Below, piece by piece: positions 12,801 through 21,399 of a DNA stretch of 64,000 nt (positions are counted from its first letter, which is position 1; each line of letters starts with the position of its first letter). The notes beneath the pieces were generated by a model. That model did no database searches and had not been told where the DNA came from. It saw only the letters and a program-made list of their open reading frames with translations. The DNA lies in contig CM034129.1 in NCBI GenBank assembly GCA_019914995.1, forward strand, positions 10,719,725 through 10,783,724, written 5' to 3'. This DNA comes from Acanthochlamys bracteata (Eukaryota; Streptophyta; Magnoliopsida; Pandanales; Velloziaceae). The position numbers and the translations under genes are program-made.

Positions 12801-13325
12801 ACGCTATGAACTCTTCCAGAACTGATATCATCCAAATAATATAGGCCTGCTCTTTTAGTACCACCCCCAATAATCTCATTTATCTGGATATTTTGAAGTA
12901 AACAAAAATGTGGATACAATAGAACAATACAATTCAATTGTTTAGTGATTTGCAATAGACAATAGGTTATTTGATAAAGAAGGAACAAGTAAGCAATCTT
13001 GTAGAGACAAAGATGGTGTCAATATCACTATCCCAACATCTGTCACTGGAGAAGTGTCTCTATTAGCATATGTCACATTATGTCTAACTGGAGTAGTCGT
13101 TGTATGAAAATTTTTCGGATCAAATATCATATGATCCGTGACCCCAGAGTCTAGAATCCATCCCGTATCCTTGTTAGAATCTGAAATGATATTTAAAGCA
13201 CATATTTTGTTACCTGAATTTGAAAAATCTGAACCAATCTATGCTTCTCTAAGGAGCTTTCTTTTTTTTCTCTTTTTTTTCCACCAATCTGAATAGCCAA
13301 ACTTACCACAATAAGTACATGTCTC
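9891..13325 (-). pseudogene. Degraded copia gag remnant and pol polyprotein
   Basis: Read on the minus strand. About 13325-13265 encodes the end of a CCHC-type knuckle (CTYCGK... then WWKK). The protease region at about 13165-12945 has the aspartic-protease signature WILDSGVTDHMI. HRRLGH and CEACILAKSHR near 12760-12640 form the integrase zinc-binding part. The integrase core at about 12590-12050 has VHSDVWGP, TFVDDCTDMTW and RSDNGGEYVN (D, D, E ligands). Reverse transcriptase at 11288-10275 has FDVKNAFLYGELEEDV and the YIDDM catalytic box. The RNase H end at about 10280-9900 has KHVEVDQYFIKEKL and ADILTKSV. Frames break near 12740, 12270, 12030, 11700, 11300 and 10240, so no intact polyprotein can be made. 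Confidence 0.92.
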
Positions 13326-13670
13326 TATTCAGCTCAGATCTGAGTTTGAATCAAGAGCGATCGGCAGTAAAGATTTTAGTTAAGCGGTCTGGCAGCAGCT
13401 TCGGTAGAGCAGCGAATCTGGCTGTTGGAGACAGCGACTATTGCGACAGTAAGCGGCAGCGGCGGAAGTGTCGACGACGGCGGCAGCAGATAGGTTTGAT
13501 GATGATTTTTTTTTTCTGTATATCTAATCCCGTTAAAACGCCAGATTTATCTTAGTCGAAATTTCTAACCGTTGTAATCGTATCTCCACGATCGCAACGG
13601 ATAGTTTGGTCGAAATCTGACCGTAATAGTCGTTATCTCTACGACGGCGACGGACAGATCTAGAATTTTT
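13326..13670 (-). other. Copia leader between primer site and gag remnant
   Basis: A GC-richer segment of leader sequence between the 5' LTR/PBS and the truncated gag. A short open frame on the plus strand (13319-13555) is antisense to the element and has no recognisable motif. The deletion that removed gag probably ends near 13320. Confidence 0.6.
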
Positions 13671-13682
13671 GCTCTGGTACCA
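13671..13682 (-). other. Primer-binding site (initiator tRNA-Met)
   Basis: The minus strand reads TGGTACCAGAGC directly after the 5' LTR. Plant copia elements typically carry TGGTATCAGAGC, complementary to the 3' end of initiator tRNA-Met. One T-to-C change distinguishes this copy. Confidence 0.88.
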
Positions 13683-13860
13683 TGTTGAAAAACTCTTTCA
13701 ATCTTATTCCAATAGTTCAATACAAGTACATATATATAGACTCATTATAATACTAAATAAGGAGAGTTCTACAATAATAAAAAAATATCTAATTCTAAAA
13801 AAAGATATCTAAAATAATTAGAAAAAATATCTAAGATAAATTATGTGTTGACTCACGCCA
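13683..13860 (-). repeat. 5' LTR of the copia element
   Basis: A 178-bp copy of the terminal repeat, about 92% identical by eye to the 3' LTR at 9697-9876. The internal edge abuts the primer-binding site. Confidence 0.93.
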
Positions 13861-14533
13861 ACCACCGTACGGAAACGGAGAAGATTTGTAAATATACCGG
13901 AGAAAAAAAGATTAGATTGGCTTGCGATCACTTCAAAAGAATTAAGTGATCAATAATGCCATGCTTCTATCAGTAAGATTTTAGAATTTATACAAAATGG
14001 AAAAAACTAGATAAAGTTTTGGCTTCTAAACTCATATTGTCTAAAATGATAATATTAGTGTATATTCGGCATTATTTATTAATTTTTTTTAATTTTTAAA
14101 TAAAAGTTTTAAAATATTTTATAAATGTAAAAAATATAAAAAATTTATATTGTAAGATCTTTTTATTATTTAATTTTATTTGTTTTGTACCATCGAAAAA
14201 TAAATTTTATTTTTCAAAAAATTTAAAAATAATTTTTGCTTAAAAATTTTTTAAAGCAGTTTCAAATATTCACTAGAAAGATTGACTTGTCATTCTCTTG
14301 ATTTTGTTCTATATACAGTATCTAACCAAATTGTCTTTCAAAAAAGAATAAAAGAAGAGATCATCATTGTATTCAACAGAAATTTGTTGGAGAGTGAAAA
14401 CATTAAGAAGATACTGGGCTTATGAAAGGCCGAACATATAATAGCTCATCTGCAGCCCGCCTTCAGTACTGGACCTAAGCCCAAACGATCATATTCGAAT
14501 GGAAAAACAAAGAATTGGGAAAGAAAACGATTT
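13861..14533. other. AT-rich spacer between copia element and tRNA-Met
   Basis: No gene. About 14055-14270 resembles the dispersed AT-rich repeat family, with A/T runs and a near-palindromic TTTAAA-rich core. Confidence 0.45.
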
Positions 14534-14619
14534 TGGGGTGAGAGAGGGTCGAACTCTCGGCCTCAGGATTACTCAACAAGCTATGAGACCTACGCGCTAG
14601 CCAACTGCGCCACCACCCC
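14534..14619 (-). tRNA. tRNA-Met (CAT, elongator) with intron
   Basis: An 86-nt gene on the minus strand. The acceptor stem GGGGTGG (14619-14613) pairs with TCACCCC, with discriminator A at 14534. The D arm (GTGGCGCAGTTGGCTAGCGC) and T arm (GAGAGTTCGACCCTCTC) are complete. Anticodon CAT lies at 14585-14583. A 12-nt intron (14581-14570) follows position 37 and leaves a 74-nt mature tRNA. The D arm and the intron mark it as elongator Met, not initiator. A TTTT run at 14527-14524 can serve as terminator. Confidence 0.96.
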
Positions 14620-14639
14620 ACATGTGAAACTATTGTGAA

Positions 14640-17100
14640 ATTATTATCAGACTTCAAAATTATTTGACCTCAAAAATTATGAAGTATACGAATAAAGCCA
14701 ATCCCCACACCCAATAACTTAGACAACCGTAATTAAATTTTGTATAAGTAAACTTTTGAAATAAAATTTAGTTTTTATGTTTCAATTAATTTTTGAAATA
14801 AGTTAGAATTAAAAAATAAAACTATATTAAAAAATTAAGATTAAATTTTTGTATGTAAAATCATAATTTTTTATACAAATAAAATATATAAATTTTTTGA
14901 AATTATAATTTTGATAAAAATAATTAAAATTTCGGACAATTAAAATTAGCCTTTCGTCCACTTGAATATCTAAAGGCATTTGTTGAAAGGCCAACAAGAA
15001 AGAGAGCGAACTGTTTCTGAATTCTGAAAATCATTACTTTATCTTTTGATGCAGTTTGTAATTTTTAGCAAAAAATAAATTACAAAAAATAAATTATTAT
15101 AATAATACTATTAAAAATTAATTTTATATTTTGTAAAAAAAATATTAAAGTAATTCTGTTATTCATTTGAGAAGCTAAAATTTTGTACGAAGAATAAATT
15201 TTTAATAAAAGAAAAATTATAAATGTAAAAGAACACACTTTTAAAGCAGCACTTAAAGCTAAAACTGTAATTCACTGGATCCAACCCGAAACTAAAGCAA
15301 GCTCAGTATTTATATAACAGTTTAAGCCATGAAATTAATATCACCGCGTGCCTCGCCTCGTGGTGGTTGGTTCGATGAATTAACTAGCACGTTCAGATGC
15401 ATATCGTAGTAGTTGTTTGGGATTGTTTATAAAATAAAATTTTTTTTAAATAGAAAATATTTTTATTTTTTTTATTTTTAAAAAAATAATAAAAATATAT
15501 AATAAAAAATTTTATTACATAGAATTTTTTATATTTTTTAAATTTTTAAATAAAATTTTTAAATATTTATAAAATATACATTAAAAAGTATAAATTTAAA
15601 AATTAAGAAAAACGTCGAAAAAATCCTCAATCAAATACCCCCGTAATCGAACTTTCGTAACTAAAATAGCGTACTTCTCTTTCAATATTCAATAATAAAA
15701 AATACATAAAAATATCTTCTTGTATAATTATTGCCGCACGCAACTGGCCAAGGGCTCTTTCGCCGAAGCATTTCCAAAAATAATTTTTGTAATAAAATTT
15801 TAAAAGATTTACAAAATTTATTAAAAAATTTAAATTATAAAATATTTATATAATAACTTTTTTATTATTTTTATTTTTAAATTAAAATAATAAAATTTAT
15901 TTAGCAAAATAGAATAAAATTATTTTTTTATAATTTTTTGAAAAACATCCGAACATATTTTAATTGCATATACACTTTTTGCAATAAAATTTAATAAAAT
16001 ATAAATTCAATTAAATAAAAATTAAAATATACGAAAAATATAATTTTAATTAAAACTAAAATTTAATATAAAATAAAATTTTAAAATTAATAATTAAAAT
16101 AATAAAAATTCAAAATCCAAAACACAATGCCGGTGATAACAAGAGTGCCGACTTCGTCACCGTTCACACAAGTTTGTAGGAGGAGAAAAATTTTTTACAA
16201 CATAAAAATTCTCGCTCGTGGAAAATAACAAGTATAATTAAATATTTTTTATTTTTGTAAATTACAAGATAGGCTTCTGAAGTTAGAAAAATTTTCTGTT
16301 AAATCAATAATTTCTGTAGTTGTCAAGTTCGGCTCGTAGTCCTCAAGTTTGGTCCTTGTTGCTTTTTGGACCAGACCTACCGCAGCATTCAATAAAGTTC
16401 AAATTTAGCTAATCAATTTGGTGAATAGAGAAAGTGAATTCTGTTCGGGGACGGTTTTGAAAATACTTTTAACATAGAGATTTTTTTAAAATAGTAAACT
16501 TTTTTTAAAAAATAAGGCTTTATTTTTTAATTAAAAATACTAATAATAAAAAATAATAAAAAATATATAAATAAAAAATTAAAAGTTTTTTTTGAAAAGT
16601 AACGCCAAACCGCCCAGTTTCACAAAAGCCCATAATCATAACTAACGTAGTGACGGTTTGGGAATATTTGTAAAAGATATTTTTAAATCAATATTTTTCA
16701 TTTATTTTAAAATTATTATTATTATAATTTAAAAAACAATAAAGATAAATAATAATAAATTTTATAATGTAAAATATTTAAAAATATTTAAAAAATTATA
16801 AAAATTTTATTAAAGTATAAAGTTGAAAAATATCTCTGTAAATAATTAATACCAAACGGCAACTTTACTATCAAATTTTTTTAATTATTTAAATTTCAAA
16901 ATAATTCAATGAACATGCAACAAGACAACTAATACCTATGAGTTCTTACTCTTAAAATCATGTTGTCCGCAACTACGCGTGAAGACGAAGCAGTGACATA
17001 TGATCTGTTCACAACATTACCGTCTTTTTATTCTAATATTATTTTAAGATGATAAGATTTTTATGAATATAATCTGAAAGCATCTTACTCTACACGGATC
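14640..17100. other. AT-rich intergenic DNA with repeat copies
   Basis: About 2.4 kb without a protein frame. It is built largely of A/T homopolymers. Segments 15413-15640, about 15775-15960, 16440-16615 and 16655-16850 look like diverged copies of the AT-rich dispersed family. Confidence 0.5.
15413..15640 (-). repeat. AT-rich dispersed repeat, minus-orientation copy
   Basis: Starts near GTTTGGGATTGTTTATAAAA and ends in TCAATCAAATACCCC. Its inner order (TTATAAAATATACATT near the right) is the reverse complement of the copies at 19311 and 54546. No target duplication could be fixed. Confidence 0.5.
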
Positions 17101-17102
17101 TC

Positions 17103-17109
17103 TATATAA
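17103..17109 (+). promoter_or_regulatory. TATA box of the UGT gene
   Basis: TATATAA lies 110 bp upstream of the ATG at 17219 in otherwise gene-free sequence. Spacing suits a leader of roughly 80 nt. Confidence 0.6.
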
Positions 17110-17218
17110 GAATTCCCATTTCTCCCGTTGTTCAGCAAGGCAAGAGAAGTGGAGCCAGTAACAGTAGCAGGAAGCAATTAACAAAAGAAGAAGAAGTTGA
17201 AGCCTTGAAGGTTGCGAG

Positions 17219-18758
17219 ATGGATTCAGAAGAGAGGAAGCGGCCACACGCAGTATGCATTCCATTCCCAGCACAAGGACACATAACGCCGTTTCTCCATC
17301 TGGCGAAGCTTCTCCACACCTTCCATGGCTTCTATATAACTTTCATCAACACTGAGTACAACCACCGTCGTCTGCTCCGTTCGCAAGGCTCCGCAGCTCT
17401 CGCCGGTATTCCCGGTTTCAATTTCAGAACGATCCCTGACGGATTACCGCCGACCGACGACTTCGAAACGACACAAGATATTCCATCACTCTGTGCCTCT
17501 ACTTCGAAGAACTGCCTTGCTCCGTTGAGAAGCTTACTGAAGGAATTGAACAGTTCTTCGGATTCAGGTTCGCCGCCGGTGACTTGTATGGTAACTGATG
17601 GTGCGATGACTTTTGCCCTTGACGCTGCTGCTGAGCTCGGAGTGCCGGCTCCTGTGTTTTGGACTGCTAGTGCTTGTTCGTTCATGTGTTATCTTCATTA
17701 CCAGGAACTAATTGATCGCGATATCTTTCCTCTCAAAAGTAAACATTCATATCTCGAATTGATTTGCTTCTGTTACTGATTAGAAAAATTGATCTAAAAA
17801 ACTTGATAATATGCGCGCAGATGAAGAAGATCTGTTTAATGGTTACTTGGACACGCCGATCGAGTGGGTTCCTGGAATGAAGCATACGAGGCTGAGAGAC
17901 TTTCCGAGCTTCATTCGAACGACGAACGCCGACGATATTATGGTCAACTTTGTCAACCGCGAAGTACATCGAGATAGATTGCTTGCCTCTGGTGTGATCT
18001 TCAATACATTCGAAGACCTCGAACACGAAGTCGTCGAAGCTTTGAGAAAGTTTCTTCCGCCTGTGTTCCCTATCGGTCCGTTACATTTGGTCTCCAAGCA
18101 TATCACAGATAGCCCTGTAATCTCTCTAGGCTCAAATCTTTGGACAGAAGATAACCAGTGCTTCGAATGGCTTCGTGGCCGGAAACCTTCGTCGGTGGTT
18201 TACGTAAACTTCGGTAGCATTACGGTTATGACTAACGATCAGTTAGTGGAGTTCGCGTGGGGGTTAGCGAATTCGGGCCACGATTTTTTATGGGTTATTA
18301 GGTCTGATCTTGTCGCGGGTGACACTGCTGTGCTGCCTCAAGAATTCAGCGAAGTAACAAAAACCAGAGGCTTGCTAGCAAGTTGGTGTAATCAAGATGA
18401 AGTACTAGCTAACCCTGCGGTCGGAGTTTTCCTTACGCATAATGGTTGGAACTCAACGCTCGAAAGTTTGAGTCATGGCGTGCCCATGATATCGTGGCCG
18501 TTCTTCGCCGACCAACAAACCAACTCTCGCTATGCTTGCAAAGAATGGCATGTTTCGAAGGAGATCGATAACAACGTTAGAAGAGAAGAGGTGACGCAGC
18601 TAATCAGAGATGCAATGGAAGGCGAGAATGCGGCGGAGATGAAGAAACGTGCGGTGGAGTGGAAGGAGAAGTCATGCAGAGCGGCGGAGCATGACGGCGC
18701 CGCCTTGAAGAACTTGGAGAGACTGGTCAATGAAGTTCTACTCTCCAAGAAGATATGA
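17219..18758 (+). CDS. UDP-glycosyltransferase, UGT85 family (7-deoxyloganetin glucosyltransferase-like)
   Basis: Two exons, 17219-17738 and 17821-18758, joined in phase (PLKNEEDLFNGYLD) to give 485 residues, normal for the family. It should transfer a sugar, usually glucose, from a UDP-sugar to a small lipophilic acceptor in the cytosol. The N-terminal acceptor domain has PFPAQGHITPFLHLAKLLH with the catalytic His, and VTDGAMTFALDAA. The C-terminal half holds VYVNFGSI and the 44-residue PSPG donor box, running from WCNQDEVL through THNGWNSTLESLSHGVP to FFADQ, with the final Gln usually linked to UDP-glucose. The HCGWNS Cys is Asn here, a variant I recall from other plant UGTs. The single intron position is usual for UGT85. 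After the PSPG box EWHVSKEID replaces the more usual EWGIGMEID. Acceptor identity cannot be read from sequence. Confidence 0.92.
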
Positions 18759-18961
18759 TAACGATTCGTCTTGACTTTTGGTCAACGTAATGATCTTCGC
18801 TTTGTTCCACTTGCGTATTTGGACTTTGTTGCTTCTTGTTGCACTAGAAAAATAAAACGGTTGTAATTTTTCTGCAAGCATTTTTTTATCAGTTATAAAA
18901 TTTTAATTACATTCATAAATTTTATTTTAATTTATTATTATATAAATATTTTAGTATTTTT

Positions 18962-19090
18962 TTTAACCTCTACAACCTTCTGTCTCCCAACGCTGCTATC
19001 AATCTCCATAAAAATTCCCCACTCTTCACAAGCGTATCGACAATTCGTCGGCTGCTCTGCGAAGAACGGCCACGATAGCTCTCTAAAGTT
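18962..19090 (-). pseudogene. UGT85 C-terminal fragment, inverted relative to the intact gene
   Basis: About 40 codons on the minus strand, reading SWPFFAEQPTNCRYACEEW then IFMEIDSSVGRQKVVEV. This matches the segment just after the PSPG box of UGT85 enzymes and aligns with the same part of the neighbouring gene. Nothing upstream or downstream continues the protein. It keeps the usual MEID that the intact neighbour has lost, so it derives from a different UGT copy. Confidence 0.8.
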
Positions 19091-19310
19091 AGAAGGATTT
19101 GAAACATGAAGCTTAAAGAAAGACAGAGAGCCAATTGAGGTTAAATGAATTATGTCATGGTACCAATAACCTGAAAGAACAATTACAACAACTGAACCCA
19201 GCAATGCCAAACTCAGATAGAACACAGGGAAAGCAGTCGCAACATTAACCTATATAGTTCGGAATTGCAACAACGCACATGAAGATTACACGTAAAGAAT
19301 TTACTTTGGA

Positions 19311-19560
19311 GCTGTTTGGTTCAATTTATCAAAAAAACAGTTTTTTAATTTTTTAATTTATAATTTTAAGACATATTTTATAAATATTTAAAAAAATTAT
19401 ATAAAAAATTTTAAAATATAAAAAATTTTACGTAATAAATTTTTTATTATATATTTTATTTTTTAAAAAATAAAAAAAAAACTTATTTTAAAAAAATAAA
19501 AATATTTTCAGCTTAAAAAAAGCTTCACTTAAAAGTATTCCCAAAACGCTCACTTAAATG
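19311..19560 (+). repeat. AT-rich dispersed repeat, plus-orientation copy
   Basis: Begins GCTGTTTGGTTCAATTTATC. Contains ACATATTTTATAAATATTTA and ACGTAATAAATTTTTTATT, both found at equivalent places in the copy at 54546. Ends near AAGTATTCCCAAAACG. Confidence 0.6.
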
Positions 19561-19617
19561 TTGTTGCTAAACGTCCAGGTCTAGCATAGATGATAAACAA
19601 CGAAAAGGAACGATTGA

Positions 19618-19850
19618 GAATATTTAGGAGTGATTATAAAACAAAATTTTTTTAAAATAAAAAATATATTTTTATTTTTATCTATAAAAAGTTAATAAAA
19701 ATATATATTAAAAAAATTTCATAAATTTTTTTTTATATTTTTAAATTTTTAAATAAATTTTTTTAAAATTTATAAAATATATATTAAAAAATATGAAATA
19801 AAAATTTAAAAAGCTACTTATAGAAAACGCTTAATCAAACAGGCTCTATG
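19618..19850 (-). repeat. AT-rich dispersed repeat, minus-orientation copy
   Basis: The right edge read on the minus strand gives GAGCCTGTTTGATTAAGCG, the counterpart of the GTTTGGTT start of plus copies. The left edge has GATTATAAAACAAAATTTTT. Confidence 0.55.
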
Positions 19851-20397
19851 TAATGTTGAAGTGAAGATAGGCAAGTGAACACCAAATTTCCTGCTGTGAT
19901 TGTTTTCCGCATAAACAGCTACTCTCATCATCATTTAACAACTTATAGCTTCTTACTGCTGTTGCAATTAACATATGTAACTTACCAACGACATCTGCTT
20001 AGTAAGCATCTAAAGAGGAACAAATAATGATGTGTTGCATCGACCTCTGTCATACAAATAACGCCTGCTACATTTAAACTTCTATAAGCATACTGAATTT
20101 CCACCAAAAAGCATCACGTAGATACACTTTTGAACTGTGAGACTTCTCTAGTTATGCAAAATTGCAAGTAAACATCTCTCATCTACAAGAAAAAGAAGCA
20201 CATTGTAGCATCAACACGTTCGCATGTACATGAAGCACATTTGCAACTACATACGATCAACTACAATACCTACGTGTAGTATATGATATTTCACCTCACG
20301 ACTGATTGAACTTCAAATTTCATCAACATTCTGAAGAGATCTACTTACAACAGATGCTTGAAAAAACATAGAGATAGCTTAAGAAAAACTCACAATT

Positions 20398-21191
20398 TTA
20401 TTCCTTGTTGGAATCTGCAAATGCGTCACTGATCCTCTCCGCGAGTTGCCTGCTTGCTTCAACAATCATCACGGTCCGCCGTTGTTCCATCTTCATCCTC
20501 TCCCTCTCCATTTCCCGCATCAACTCCATCCTTCTTGTCTCCATTCTCAACAATTTCTCAGCAAACCCATTAATCACTCCAGCCAAATCCAATCCACTCT
20601 CTCCATCTTCTCCATAGCTATCACCACCCCTATCATCATCACTATCATCAACCTCTTCACTATCATTCTGATCATACTCAATTGCTGAAACCGAAACGGT
20701 TGGTGATGGTTTCTTGAAAAATCTAGGACTTCTTGTGCTTTGCGGAAAGTTGAAACTGTTCGAATTACTGAACAAAAACCCATGCCCATCATTAGGAACA
20801 GAAACTTTGTGTCTTTTCACCGGAGGCTGCATCGAATTCCCAGATTTCTTCACATCAGTAGCGCTCGGAGAACGCTCAAGTCGATCCAACCGATAGAAGA
20901 AGGGCCAAGATGGATTCAACTGAGACACCGATGGTCGAGATTTCTCAGCGCGGTATCGTTGCCGAAGCTTCTCCATCTTATGACGGCACTGCGTTCCTGT
21001 CTTCGCAGCTGGAAGACCGAGCCGGGCGGCGATGGCTGCGGAGATCTCTTCCCACTGATGAGCACGGAGCTGTCCGTGGCGGGAAGCTAGCCAGCGTTGT
21101 TCGTATTCATCGATCAGCGCCGCCGTCTCCGCCGGAGTCCACGGCTCGGTCGTCGTCCTCCGCCTCCGCCGCTGCCCATCGCCGCCGTCAT
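20398..21191 (-). CDS. Trihelix transcription factor, ASIL/ENAP (SIP1) type, start frame disrupted
   Basis: The main open frame begins, without any ATG, after a stop near 21220. From 21150 it encodes an intact trihelix (Myb/SANT-like) DNA-binding domain: EPWTPAETAALIDEY, QRWLASRHGQLRAHQWEEI, then GTQCRHKMEKLRQRYRAEK. A nuclear basic stretch (PVKRHKV), an acidic linker (DDSDDDRGG) and a C-terminal coiled coil (AEKLLRMETRRMELMREMER) typical of this clade follow, ending at 20398. About 251 residues are readable from the Thr at 21150. A fitting start, MTAAMGSGGGGG, begins at 21191 but lies in another frame; one missing base between 21191 and 21150 would explain this. A sequencing indel, a real mutation or an unseen upstream exon are all possible. 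The first in-frame ATG (20976) would delete nearly the whole DNA-binding domain. Members of this clade act in the nucleus, often as repressors. Confidence 0.82.
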
Positions 21192-21254
21192 GGTTCTGAG
21201 ATCGAGGTCAAGAGTCGTTTTGCGAAATGGAATTGATAGCGGTGGCGGTGATGG

Positions 21255-21392
21255 AACGTGAGAAGCACGTGAGATAGTGGCGGTGGTGGTGGAGACTGGT
21301 GGCGCTGAGTGGTGGAGCTGGGGCACGTGAGAGGCACGTTGTGGAACTGTCGAAGCGGGAAAGAAAATATGGCACGTGAAATGCACGTGATT
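21255..21392. promoter_or_regulatory. G-box cluster upstream of the trihelix gene
   Basis: Four palindromic CACGTG boxes (21266-21271, 21324-21329, 21373-21378, 21384-21389) and two one-off forms (AACGTG 21255, CACGTT 21335) lie within 138 bp. The last palindrome reads CACGTGATT (21384-21392), a G-box overlapping a GTGATT GT element. bZIP and bHLH factors bind G-boxes. Arabidopsis ASIL1, of the same clade as the adjacent gene, was reported to bind GT elements next to G-boxes in seed-protein promoters. Confidence 0.6.
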
Positions 21393-21399
21393 CGAACTG

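Larger units (their letters stand above)
9697..13860 (-). mobile_element. Ty1/copia LTR retrotransposon, gag-deleted and decayed
   Basis: A 4.16-kb element in minus orientation: 5' LTR 13683-13860, primer-binding site 13671-13682, degraded pol about 13300-9900, polypurine tract 9890-9877, 3' LTR 9697-9876. Domain order protease, GAG-pre-integrase, integrase, reverse transcriptase, RNase H is the copia order. Only the end of a gag zinc knuckle is left, so most of gag has been lost between leader and protease. The pentamer GTACG abuts the left LTR and recurs 6 bp beyond the right LTR edge, a possible but imperfectly placed target duplication. The two LTRs differ at about 14-15 of 180 positions by eye, so the insertion is not recent. 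Several frame breaks in pol make it non-autonomous. Confidence 0.95.
19100..20397. other. Spacer with two AT-rich repeat copies
   Basis: No gene. Two copies of the AT-rich dispersed family lie at 19311-19560 and 19618-19850 in opposite orientation. The part from about 19860 is ordinary non-coding sequence that probably includes the 3' UTR of the trihelix gene. Confidence 0.5.

Noticed and set aside
17332-17685. 117-codon minus-strand frame
   Set aside because: Antisense shadow of UGT exon 1.
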